A stretch of DNA of 5,112 bases from Nitrospira sp. (lineage in GTDB: Bacteria > Nitrospirota > JACRHL01): the NCBI GenBank assembly GCA_026994095.1, contig JALWRU010000275.1, positions 1-5,112 of the forward strand, written 5' to 3'. The notes below the pieces were generated by a model, which saw nothing but the letters and a program-made list of their open reading frames with translations, searched no databases and was not told the DNA's origin. Shown here piece by piece: positions 1-4,828 of the stretch (within the stretch, counting starts at the first letter, position 1; every line of letters starts with the position of its first letter). The translations under genes and the position numbers were made by a program.

Positions 1-494
1 GCCAGACGGCGGTCAGCGGCGACACCGACCTGCTGCAAAATAACGGTCATCATGGCGATGTGATGCACCGTGTGGCTGTGCAAAAAGGCCATCTCGCGGG
101 ACAGGGTGGAATCGGTCAGCAGTCCGGTGATCATCTCCGGTGAACTGGCGTAGCGGACCTGTAGTGTGGCAGACAGCAAGGCCGGGTCTTGCTGCGCGGC
201 GTTGCGCAGACCAGACAGCAACTCACACAGCCGGTCGATCTGCTGGACTCCATCGGCCACGCTGGTTTCCACAGCCTGGCTGCGCTCACGACAGTCGTAG
301 TCCACCAGTCGCTCGGGCCAGCCGCGAAAAAATTGTTGATAATGGTCCAGCATATGACGCAGATGTTTACCCACCGAGCCTGCAAACACCGCCTCAACCG
401 TGCGGGCGTAGGTGGCATCCGACAGCGGGGCAACGATCCCGCGGACCGACTCTATACTGCTGATGTTGTCATCCATTAACGTCAGATTGTCCAA
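1..494 (-). CDS. DinB-like putative metal-binding protein, 3' end cut by window edge
   Basis: Reading from a TTG at 494 gives 164 visible codons with no stop before the window edge, so the C-terminus is missing. The sequence looks like the DinB/YfiT-type four-helix bundle. A helix carries H44, H47 and H51 in the pattern GKHLRHMLDH, a DYD segment follows at about 65-67, and a late helix has H139, H141, H144 and H145 in HSHTVHHIAMM. These histidines are the likely divalent-metal ligands. Family members are often metal-dependent hydrolases or thiol transferases, but this subgroup has no function I can name. No signal peptide is seen, so it is probably cytoplasmic. I prefer the TTG start because GGAG lies 7 nt upstream. 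The ATG at 476, six codons later in the same frame, has no ribosome binding site. The start region is echoed in front of the DUF6714-like gene. Family call is fairly sure; role unknown. Confidence 0.8.
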   Translation of the reverse strand, partial: MDNLTLMDDNISSIESVRGIVAPLSDATYARTVEAVFAGSVGKHLRHMLDHYQQFFRGWPERLVDYDCRERSQAVETSVADGVQQIDRLCELLSGLRNAAQQDPALLSATLQVRYASSPEMITGLLTDSTLSREMAFLHSHTVHHIAMMTVILQQVGVAADRRL

Positions 495-598
495 CCGATC
501 TCTCCATCTTGTGTCACCAGTGATTGGAAGACACGGTTCGTACTGCGCCCGAACAAGGGGGCTTGCCATTATACGGCCCCAGAATAGTAGCCTATTTG
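495..598 (-). promoter_or_regulatory. Upstream region of DinB-like gene, shared with the DUF6714-like gene
   Basis: Read on the minus strand, this segment begins with AAATAGGCTACTATTCT (598-582) and continues through CCCCTTGTTC to the GGAG ribosome binding site and the TTG start. A related order of blocks lies at 1443-1548. TACTAT (4 of 6 matches to the -10 consensus) is conserved in both copies at about the same distance from the TTG, so it may be the -10 box. A perfect TATAAT at 573-568 is a second candidate, but it is not conserved in the other copy. Neither has a convincing -35. The conservation is seen directly; promoter function is inferred. Confidence 0.45.
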
Positions 599-610
599 CT
601 AACCACTATT
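583..610 (-). repeat. Inverted repeat ahead of DinB-like gene
   Basis: AATAGTGG and CTACTATT can pair as an 8-bp stem with one G-U pair around a 12-nt loop. The right arm is part of the block shared with the other upstream copy, but the left arm is not, so the hairpin itself may not be functional. It could be an operator half-site pair or chance. Confidence 0.3.
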
Positions 611-612
611 GG

Positions 613-664
613 CCGGAGCTTATGCCCGGAGCTTATGCCCGGAACTTGTGCCCGGAATTTGTGC
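613..664. repeat. Four tandem 13-bp repeats
   Basis: Four head-to-tail 13-base units start with CCGGA. Units 1 and 2 are identical (CCGGAGCTTATGC), unit 3 is CCGGAACTTGTGC and unit 4 is CCGGAATTTGTGC. The gradient of changes from one end to the other fits slippage or serial duplication. The array lies in the gap between the DUF6714-like and DinB-like genes, just upstream of the putative DinB-like promoter. It may be repeated binding sites or a neutral minisatellite. The repeat is certain; the role is unknown. Confidence 0.9.
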
Positions 665-799
665 GCATACAGGTTATCAGGGCAGATGTAGGCCGACAGC
701 CGATTGCTTGATGCCGGTCGGTCTGACCCCAACCTCAATCATCAGTATGAAAGAGATTGATCGCAAAATTATCACAGCAAGGTGACAACCGGGTGTCGG
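665..799. other. Rest of the intergenic gap, no gene seen
   Basis: The gap between the DUF6714-like stop codon and the DinB-like start covers about 305 bases (495-799). Besides the tandem repeats and the promoter-like block, this part holds TTGGGGTCAGACC on the minus strand (732-720), which includes the short palindrome GGTCTGACC, and an imperfect hairpin next to it at about 697-722. No U-tract terminator follows the DUF6714-like gene. Short open frames here lack ribosome binding sites and family resemblance. Confidence 0.5.
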
Positions 800-1420
800 T
801 CAGCCAGCGCCCGCCTCTCGGGGCAGCCAATAATCTTCCAGTGCCTGTTCGATGGTGGGGTCGTAGCCACCACAGCTATCCAGCTTCCACCACAGGTAGG
901 CTACGATTACGGCGACCTGCGGCGCATCAAAACGGTCAAAACCAGCGCGGATACGTTCGCCCATGGTGCCACCGCCAAAGGCCCTGGCGATTTTTTGTGG
1001 CGCAGTCAGTGGGCTGACGTAGAAGCACAGACGGCCGTCGGGGGTGCTGGCACTGTCTAGTTCGTCGCGCAGATCGGCAATCAGGTAGGCGGGCAGATAG
1101 AAGTGCAGGGCGGCATCGGAGAAAAATGACAGGGCCGTACCCCAACCGTTGGGGGCCTGACTGAGAAAGTCGGCGCTCAGTACCCGCCAGTCGGTTTTGC
1201 CGCGGAATTCAATCTCCAGATCCGCAGGCTCTTCACCATAGGTGCTATCGGTCAGATGCAGATCGCCAGGATAGGGTACCTGTGCAAAGGCGCGTTCGAT
1301 ACGGTCGATCAGTTCTTGCATGACCGTGGAGCGGGCCGCACAGGCCTTGTTGTCGTTAAAGGCCACGACATTCCGGCACGATATCGCCTCATGCCAACCC
1401 GGCGTTGCTGGTGCAGTCAT
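800..1420 (-). CDS. DUF6714-like protein, start uncertain
   Basis: The frame from ATG 1420 gives 206 residues. The part from residue 34 on resembles the DUF6714 family: an ERAFAQVPYPGD start, an FRGKTDW segment, then LSFFSDAALHFYLPAYLIADL with the typical YLPAY core. A second half with VSPLTAPQKIARAF and VAVIVAYLWWKLD follows. No signal peptide or membrane segment is evident and the function is unknown. The start is unresolved. ATG 1420 has no nearby ribosome binding site, and ATG 1321 (residue 34) fits the domain edge but also lacks a good one. The best ribosome binding site, GGGAGG, precedes a TTG at 1442 that lies in a different frame and stops after 17 codons. Codons just upstream of residue 34 have high GC at third positions, so coding probably extends beyond 1321. 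A frameshift between the 1442 start and this frame would explain the layout. Confidence 0.72.
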   Translation of the reverse strand: MTAPATPGWHEAISCRNVVAFNDNKACAARSTVMQELIDRIERAFAQVPYPGDLHLTDSTYGEEPADLEIEFRGKTDWRVLSADFLSQAPNGWGTALSFFSDAALHFYLPAYLIADLRDELDSASTPDGRLCFYVSPLTAPQKIARAFGGGTMGERIRAGFDRFDAPQVAVIVAYLWWKLDSCGGYDPTIEQALEDYWLPREAGAG

Positions 1421-1442
1421 CCATTGACGTCAGGTTTTCCAA
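1389..1442 (-). other. Short TTG-initiated frame echoing the DinB-like start (leader or frameshifted 5' end)
   Basis: TTG at 1442, six bases after GGAGG, opens a frame reading MENLTSMDDCTSNAGLA and stopping at TGA 1391-1389. Its first nine codons match MDNLTLMDD of the DinB-like gene, and two of the three base differences there fall at third codon positions. This suggests the segment was once, or still is, read as protein. The main DUF6714-like frame is one base downstream in phase, so a +1 shift before or at the TGA would join them. It may be a leader peptide, a true frameshift, or a duplicated 5' end placed in front of an unrelated gene. Confidence 0.4.
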
Positions 1443-1548
1443 CGAAGGCCTCCCTTTTTTGCCTGCCGTCTGGCGGTGGACAGGGTGGTTGTGGTGCCTG
1501 AGCAAGGGGTGTTCGTGGCAATGCACATCCTTGAGGATAGTAGCCTGT
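1443..1548 (-). promoter_or_regulatory. Upstream region of DUF6714-like gene, related to that of the DinB-like gene
   Basis: On the minus strand AAACAGGCTACTATCCT (1548-1532) is followed by ACCCCTTGCTCAGGC and then GGGAGG six bases before a TTG. The same blocks in the same order precede the DinB-like gene, with about 90 bases from the TACTAT block to the TTG in both. TTGCAA 19 bases before TACTAT (1571-1566) is a weak -35 candidate. The rest of the gap, up to 1631, shows no terminator with a U-tract behind the cytochrome gene. Confidence 0.45.
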
Positions 1549-1631
1549 TTTTGTGAATCGTTTGCAACCGGCGACTGGAATCTCGCTGCGAGTATCCCTT
1601 GCCGGGCTGTTTGGCGGGCGATTGGGCGGGT

Positions 1632-1985
1632 CTAGAGCGAGCGGATGTAGGCCACCAGATCTCGCATCTCGGCGGCGTCCGTGGCCAGTGTTTGGCCGTC
1701 TAACGGGCCGGTGATGCACCAGTTGACCACCGCCTCCAACGACTTCTTTTTGAACCCGAAAAAGTAATGGAACTGCTGTTTGCTGGCCGCCTCGTGCAGC
1801 CCTTCGCCGCGCTCATGGCAGCTATCGCAGCTGTTGTCGTTGGTGCTGGCTGACAGGTGGATGTCGCGGAATAGCCGTTTGCCCCGGTTGGGGTCACCCT
1901 CGGCCAGCGCCGGTAGCGGCAATGCCAGTAACAGGACGCCCGCAAGGGAGCCTGACCACTGCCATGGCCTGAATCGCTGAACCAT
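1632..1985 (-). CDS. Small mono-heme c-type cytochrome, exported
   Basis: This 117-residue protein has a Sec signal peptide (residues 1 to about 28, hydrophobic core and ALPLPALA before the likely cleavage). The mature part starts EGDPNRGKRLF, a common class I cytochrome opening. CDSCH at 53-57 is the single covalent heme site, with H57 as proximal ligand. The C-terminal helix EMRDLVAYIRSL is typical of the fold. The distal ligand is unclear: M107 sits in the helix position that usually does not bind heme, while C90 in VNWCITGPL or one of H64 and H73 are other candidates. It probably carries electrons in the periplasm. It is the last gene of the run of exported proteins, 51 bases after the DUF4198-like gene. 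ATG 1985 has no clear ribosome binding site. Heme protein call is secure; partner is unknown. Confidence 0.88.
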   Translation of the reverse strand: MVQRFRPWQWSGSLAGVLLLALPLPALAEGDPNRGKRLFRDIHLSASTNDNSCDSCHERGEGLHEAASKQQFHYFFGFKKKSLEAVVNWCITGPLDGQTLATDAAEMRDLVAYIRSL

Positions 1986-2007
1986 ATTGATTAAAGGGCA
2001 CAGCCCA

Positions 2008-2020
2008 GCCTGCGGCAGGC
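2008..2020. other. Small hairpin between DUF4198-like and cytochrome genes
   Basis: GCCTG and CAGGC form a 5-bp stem around CGG in the 51-base gap. No U-tract follows in the direction of transcription, so it is not a convincing terminator. It could affect mRNA processing or be chance. Confidence 0.25.
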
Positions 2021-2036
2021 CGGTGGCGAGCAGCCG

Positions 2037-2789
2037 TTACGGCTCGACGTAGACCCACATCGCATCTTGCACGGTGACGGTGCCGGATTTGCCGTCCTTC
2101 TCCAACTCACCCTTGTCGTGGGTGGCAAACAACACCCACCAGCCGGGGCTGTTCAAGGTGATGCTGGCGGTACCGACCGAGTCGGCCTGTACCATGCGGG
2201 TCACCAGCGCATCCGGCGGCAGCGGTTTTTTTAAGGCGGGGACCTGATATTTTTCGGCCCACACGTCACCGTTGGCGAGCGGCTTGCCGTCCACCATCAA
2301 CTGTACCCGAAAGGCCTCACCGGCATGAATGCCGTAGGGACGGGTCAGTGGAATCATCTCAAAGGGCAGCCCTAGCGGGTCTTTCCAGCCCCGGAAGATA
2401 CCGTGGTGGACGATGGTGCGGATGGTGGTCTCGGTCCAGCCCAGGTCATGGGTAGACCACTGCATGGGCACATGCGCCACAATCCAGGTATCACCCAGCC
2501 GTTTGGCCTTGAATTTGAGCTTGGTGGTCAGCCCGTCTTTGGTCGCACCGACCGTGGCGTCCTTGCTCATGCCGTCAAAGGTGAAGGCCTTGATCCAGTC
2601 AGGCTTGGGTGCTTCGGTCCACTCCGGTACGTCCAGATGGCCGCGTCCGTAGGTGAAGGTAATGGTGTCACCACGCTCCAGCAAAGGCGAGCGGTCACCG
2701 ATCAGGATTGGGTAGTGGGCTGAAGCCAGGGTGGTCTGCAACAGCCCTGCACAAAGGGCAATCAGGGCCAGTTTGTGCGCGCGGATCAT
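2037..2789 (-). CDS. DUF4198 (NikM-like) periplasmic protein, possible metal binding
   Basis: A 250-residue protein with a Sec signal peptide ending ASA at residues 22-24, so the mature chain probably begins with H25 (HYPILI). The body fits the DUF4198 family, which includes NikM-type proteins linked to cobalt or nickel uptake. The hallmark stretch is about 142-180: PFEMIPLTRPYGIHAGE, then VQLMVDGKPLANGDVWAE. The late segment has the beta-sandwich style ITLNSPGWWVLFATH. Histidines H51, H106, H114, H128, H129, H155 and H224 are possible ligands along with the N-terminal H25. Length is normal for the family. Its ATG overlaps the preceding stop as ATGA, with GGAAGA just upstream, so translation is probably coupled to the DUF3347-like gene. 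It most likely binds or delivers a metal in the periplasm. Which metal, and whether for uptake or detoxification, is not shown; the neighbouring efflux pump favours resistance or homeostasis. Confidence 0.85.
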   Translation of the reverse strand: MIRAHKLALIALCAGLLQTTLASAHYPILIGDRSPLLERGDTITFTYGRGHLDVPEWTEAPKPDWIKAFTFDGMSKDATVGATKDGLTTKLKFKAKRLGDTWIVAHVPMQWSTHDLGWTETTIRTIVHHGIFRGWKDPLGLPFEMIPLTRPYGIHAGEAFRVQLMVDGKPLANGDVWAEKYQVPALKKPLPPDALVTRMVQADSVGTASITLNSPGWWVLFATHDKGELEKDGKSGTVTVQDAMWVYVEP

Positions 2790-3325
2790 TCTTCCACCAC
2801 CCCTTCGGTCAACTGGTCACAACCGGCTCCACCGCCGGTATAGGGATTCTGCGGCGCACCGTTTTTTTGCAGCCAGGCCTTTTCAGTCTTGTTGCAGGTG
2901 TACAGGGTCATACCGTGCTCGTCCATGTGGGCGGGCCATTTGTTGAAGAACTCCAGCAGGGCGTCGCTCAAGTCGCTGAACTCCTCCTTCGCGGTCTCCA
3001 GGTCACCGGCACCGATCAGTAGATCGGCAGAGGCGGCCACTGCCTCAAACATCTTGCGACCGGAGGCGACCTTCTCGTTAGAGGCACCGCCCATCATGCT
3101 GTTATGAATGGTTTCGGCGGCCTTTTCGACCGGCCCTAACTGACCGGCGGCCAAGGCCTGCTGAATGGTCAGGTAAGCGGGTACGGTCTGTTGAATAAAG
3201 GTGTGGGAACTGCGGCTGATGGTGACCGGGTCGCCATGCCCCGGGTGGGCCAGCGCACTGCTTACCGGCACCAGCAATAGTGGTAGCGCCAGCAGTGACA
3301 TCTGTATACGGGTCGAAAGGGTCAT
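2786..3325 (-). CDS. DUF3347-like periplasmic protein
   Basis: A 179-residue protein with a signal peptide ending SALA at 23-26, leaving a mature N-terminus HPGHGD rich in histidine. The middle (about 42-130) is helical, with LTIQQALAAG, FEAVAASADLLIGAGDLETAKEEFSDLSDALLEFF, matching the DUF3347 helical bundle. The end has C144, WLQ at 151-153, NPYTG at 160-164 and C169, the layout of the family's C-terminal Cys-Trp-NPY-Cys motif, which is thought to bind metal. The usual CPM is CNK here, and the methionine normally before the last cysteine is also absent, so the site may bind a different metal or bind more weakly. DUF3347 domains often accompany CusB-type efflux adaptors. AAGGAG at 3338-3333 lies 7 nt before the ATG. 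The gene begins right behind an intrinsic terminator and overlaps the DUF4198-like gene by four bases. Confidence 0.78.
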   Translation of the reverse strand: MTLSTRIQMSLLALPLLLVPVSSALAHPGHGDPVTISRSSHTFIQQTVPAYLTIQQALAAGQLGPVEKAAETIHNSMMGGASNEKVASGRKMFEAVAASADLLIGAGDLETAKEEFSDLSDALLEFFNKWPAHMDEHGMTLYTCNKTEKAWLQKNGAPQNPYTGGGAGCDQLTEGVVEE

Positions 3326-3346
3326 GGTGATGCTCCTTGCAGGTCA

Positions 3347-3389
3347 GAAAAAAAATAGCGGGAGGGGGCGGGATCTCCGCCCCCTCCCG
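3347..3389 (-). terminator. Strong intrinsic terminator behind the outer-membrane protein gene
   Basis: A perfect 13-bp GC-rich stem (3359-3371 with 3377-3389) closes a 5-nt loop. In the minus-strand direction it is followed after CTA by eight T residues (3355-3348). It starts six bases after the barrel gene's stop codon. There is no room for a promoter between it and the next start at 3325, so the distal genes need read-through or a promoter inside the barrel gene. It fits a device that keeps the first gene at a higher level than the rest. Confidence 0.9.
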
Positions 3390-3395
3390 GCAGTG

Positions 3396-4442
3396 CTAGT
3401 TGAGCCCCATGGAGAAGGTGGCGATGAAGCGGTAGTCTTCCAGCCCCTCACCCCCCTGCTGCTGAGACTCCTGGTTCAGGTCGCGCCAGGCAACCTCTTT
3501 GTAGAGCAGGCCAATGCTGGCCTTGTCGAACATGGTCAGGCGCACACCCGGCGACAGATAGAGGATGTTACCGCCGGTGTTGGTAATGGGGGTACGATCC
3601 GGGTTGAGGTCGCGGCGCAATTTCAGGTAGTTGACTTCACCCACCAGATCGATGCGAGAGAGCAGCGCACCCTTCTTCTCAAACAGTTCAAACATCAAGG
3701 CGTTGTTCAGACGAAACTCGTTGCCCGGCTTGCCGCCGCCCGGACCACCGTTGAGGGCGAAGGTGCGGAACTGGATGTCGGCGTTCCAGGTCCAGTGGGC
3801 CTTCAACATTTTTGAGACGATACCGGTGAAGTTGTAGGAAGGTACCGCGAACCCGGTCTGCGCACCGACGCTCAGCGGGGCTCCGTTTTTATCGGTATTG
3901 CCAATCTCGCCGCTGGGAATGGTGGTGCTCAGGGAGATCCCGAATTTCCAGTCGGTGAGGGTATACTCCTTGCCCTGCACATCGTCTTTGTCAAAGCTGT
4001 ACCAGCCCTTGAGGCCGTCTCGCTCACCGTACTTGAAACCGTACTGGAGGATGATGTTCAGGTCACCAAAACCACGGCTGGTCCGGTCATTGACCAGTTT
4101 TTTCACCGCGTAGGGCAGACTCACATACAGCGACAGATCGTTACGCAACCCGTAGCCGAACAAGGTATTGGTAAAGTTAAACTGTTTGTTACCACCCACA
4201 TCGCGGGCATCGCCAAAGGTTCGGAAGGGCGATAGCTCCACCCGCTCAAAGATCAAAAATTTGCCCTTCTGCAGGGTCAGTGGTGAGGAGGTCTCAATCG
4301 GGGCACCGGGGCCAAACGCCGCCGAGACGCCACCGTGGTGGGCCCATGCGGGCGAAACTGGCGCGAAGGCCAAGGCTGCAAGGGCCAATGTTGCTGCCCA
4401 TACGGTTGTTTTCTTACCGGAACGGCTTTGTACACCAATCAC
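3396..4442 (-). CDS. Outer-membrane beta-barrel 'transporter' family protein
   Basis: From GTG 4442 this is 348 residues. A signal peptide runs to AWA at about residue 34, and the mature chain begins HHGGVSAAFGPG. The rest shows alternating hydrophobic and polar strands with Gly and aromatic residues, for example FLIFERVELSPFRTF, LRNDLSLYVSLPYAV, RGFGDLNIILQYGF, FGISLSTTIPSGE and a final DYRFIATFSMGLN. This is the style of the Phenol_MetA_deg/'transporter' outer-membrane family, often found beside metal-efflux or cytochrome genes. Substrate is unknown. The chain ends in N rather than the usual terminal aromatic, though F is six residues from the end. I chose GTG 4442 because AAGGAG lies exactly 7 nt upstream. 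A GTG at 4463 in the same frame has no such site. It is the first gene of the run and probably its most strongly expressed one, given the terminator behind it. Confidence 0.82.
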   Translation of the reverse strand: MIGVQSRSGKKTTVWAATLALAALAFAPVSPAWAHHGGVSAAFGPGAPIETSSPLTLQKGKFLIFERVELSPFRTFGDARDVGGNKQFNFTNTLFGYGLRNDLSLYVSLPYAVKKLVNDRTSRGFGDLNIILQYGFKYGERDGLKGWYSFDKDDVQGKEYTLTDWKFGISLSTTIPSGEIGNTDKNGAPLSVGAQTGFAVPSYNFTGIVSKMLKAHWTWNADIQFRTFALNGGPGGGKPGNEFRLNNALMFELFEKKGALLSRIDLVGEVNYLKLRRDLNPDRTPITNTGGNILYLSPGVRLTMFDKASIGLLYKEVAWRDLNQESQQQGGEGLEDYRFIATFSMGLN

Positions 4443-4449
4443 AATGGAA

Positions 4450-4455
4450 CTCCTT
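4450..4455 (-). promoter_or_regulatory. Ribosome binding site deciding the barrel gene start
   Basis: AAGGAG, 7 nt before GTG 4442. It lies inside the frame if the GTG at 4463 were used, which argues for the downstream start. Confidence 0.7.
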
Positions 4456-4470
4456 CTGTTCACATTCTCT

Positions 4471-4488
4471 GCGGGCTGTTCAGCCCGC
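4471..4488. promoter_or_regulatory. 18-bp palindrome in the leader of the barrel gene
   Basis: GCGGGCTG and CAGCCCGC are perfect inverted arms around TT. The site ends about 15 bases before the ribosome binding site. As DNA it could be a repressor operator; as RNA it could form a short GC hairpin that affects translation or stability. The symmetry is certain, the function inferred. No regulator gene is in the window. Confidence 0.5.
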
Positions 4489-4609
4489 CGCCAATAAACT
4501 TACCGGGAGGCAGTATAAACACACGCCCGGCAACCAGAAACTGTTTTTACCAAACCAACCCTCTCTACCACTCCTTGTAGACACCATCTGCCAGTGGACC
4601 GGACGGGAA

Positions 4610-4667
4610 CCATCGGTCCCGCCCGATCCTGACCGATGGGGAGGATTGGGGGTGTCACCCATCGGGC
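4610..4667 (-). promoter_or_regulatory. Leader RNA with mutually exclusive hairpins
   Basis: Read as minus-strand RNA, CCGATGGG (4665-4658) can pair for 8 bp with CCCATCGG (4640-4633). That second arm, extended to CCATCGGTC (4639-4631), can instead pair for 9 bp with GACCGATGG (4618-4610). A third option pairs GCCCGAT (4667-4661) with ATCGGGC (4627-4621) for 7 bp. The arms overlap, so the structures exclude each other, as in attenuators and riboswitches. The region lies downstream of the candidate promoter and about 170 nt before the barrel gene. I recognise no known riboswitch class. Confidence 0.45.
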
Positions 4668-4689
4668 ATTTCGTAACACGTTGTAGAAA

Positions 4690-4718
4690 ACAGTACCACC
4701 GACTGCGGGGGGCGTCAA
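4690..4718 (-). promoter_or_regulatory. Candidate sigma70 promoter of the barrel-protein gene run
   Basis: TTGACG (4718-4713, 5 of 6 to consensus) is 17 nt from TACTGT (4695-4690), which carries the extended -10 element TGG directly upstream. Transcription would begin near 4683 and give a leader of about 240 nt. A TATACT at 4517-4512 is a possible closer -10 but lacks a -35. Confidence 0.55.
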
Positions 4719-4787
4719 TGGCAAGTTGTTATTTTCTTCAATTTAGTGTTACTGGCGAAGGCAGGCCGCACATGGCGACCCACTGGC

Positions 4788-4814
4788 GTGGTGACGGGCC
4801 AACAGGCCCACCAC
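4788..4814 (-). terminator. Stem-loop behind the efflux permease gene
   Basis: GTGGTG with CACCAC and GGCC with GGCC form a 10-bp stem with a 3-nt bulge and a 4-nt loop, 15 bases after the permease stop codon. No U-tract follows, so it is not a classic intrinsic terminator. It may protect the mRNA 3' end or help end transcription weakly. Confidence 0.35.
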
Positions 4815-4828
4815 CTTTAGGTCATTGC

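Noticed and set aside
131..433. Minus-strand open frame of 100 codons starting MPRCRMPP
   Set aside because: It overlaps the DinB-like gene in another frame. Its composition is rich in Arg, Pro and Cys, and it shows no family motif.
936..1145. Minus-strand frame of 69 codons inside the DUF6714-like gene
   Set aside because: It is a shadow of the main frame, Arg/Cys-rich and without independent support.
1571..1631. Possible terminator behind the cytochrome gene (CTCG-CAG-CGAG hairpin)
   Set aside because: The stem is only 4 bp and no U-tract follows.
3201..3815. Plus-strand open frame of 204 codons
   Set aside because: It is antisense to two well-supported exported proteins and to the terminator. 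It has no motif of its own.
4512..4517. TATACT as -10 box of a second promoter
   Set aside because: No reasonable -35 at 16-19 nt upstream and no complete extended -10 element.
4480..4662. Minus-strand small frame ending at the 18-bp palindrome, with a hydrophobic tail (VCLYCLPVSLLAAG)
   Set aside because: It might be a leader peptide, but its start lacks a ribosome binding site and the codons look random. Kept only as a possibility.
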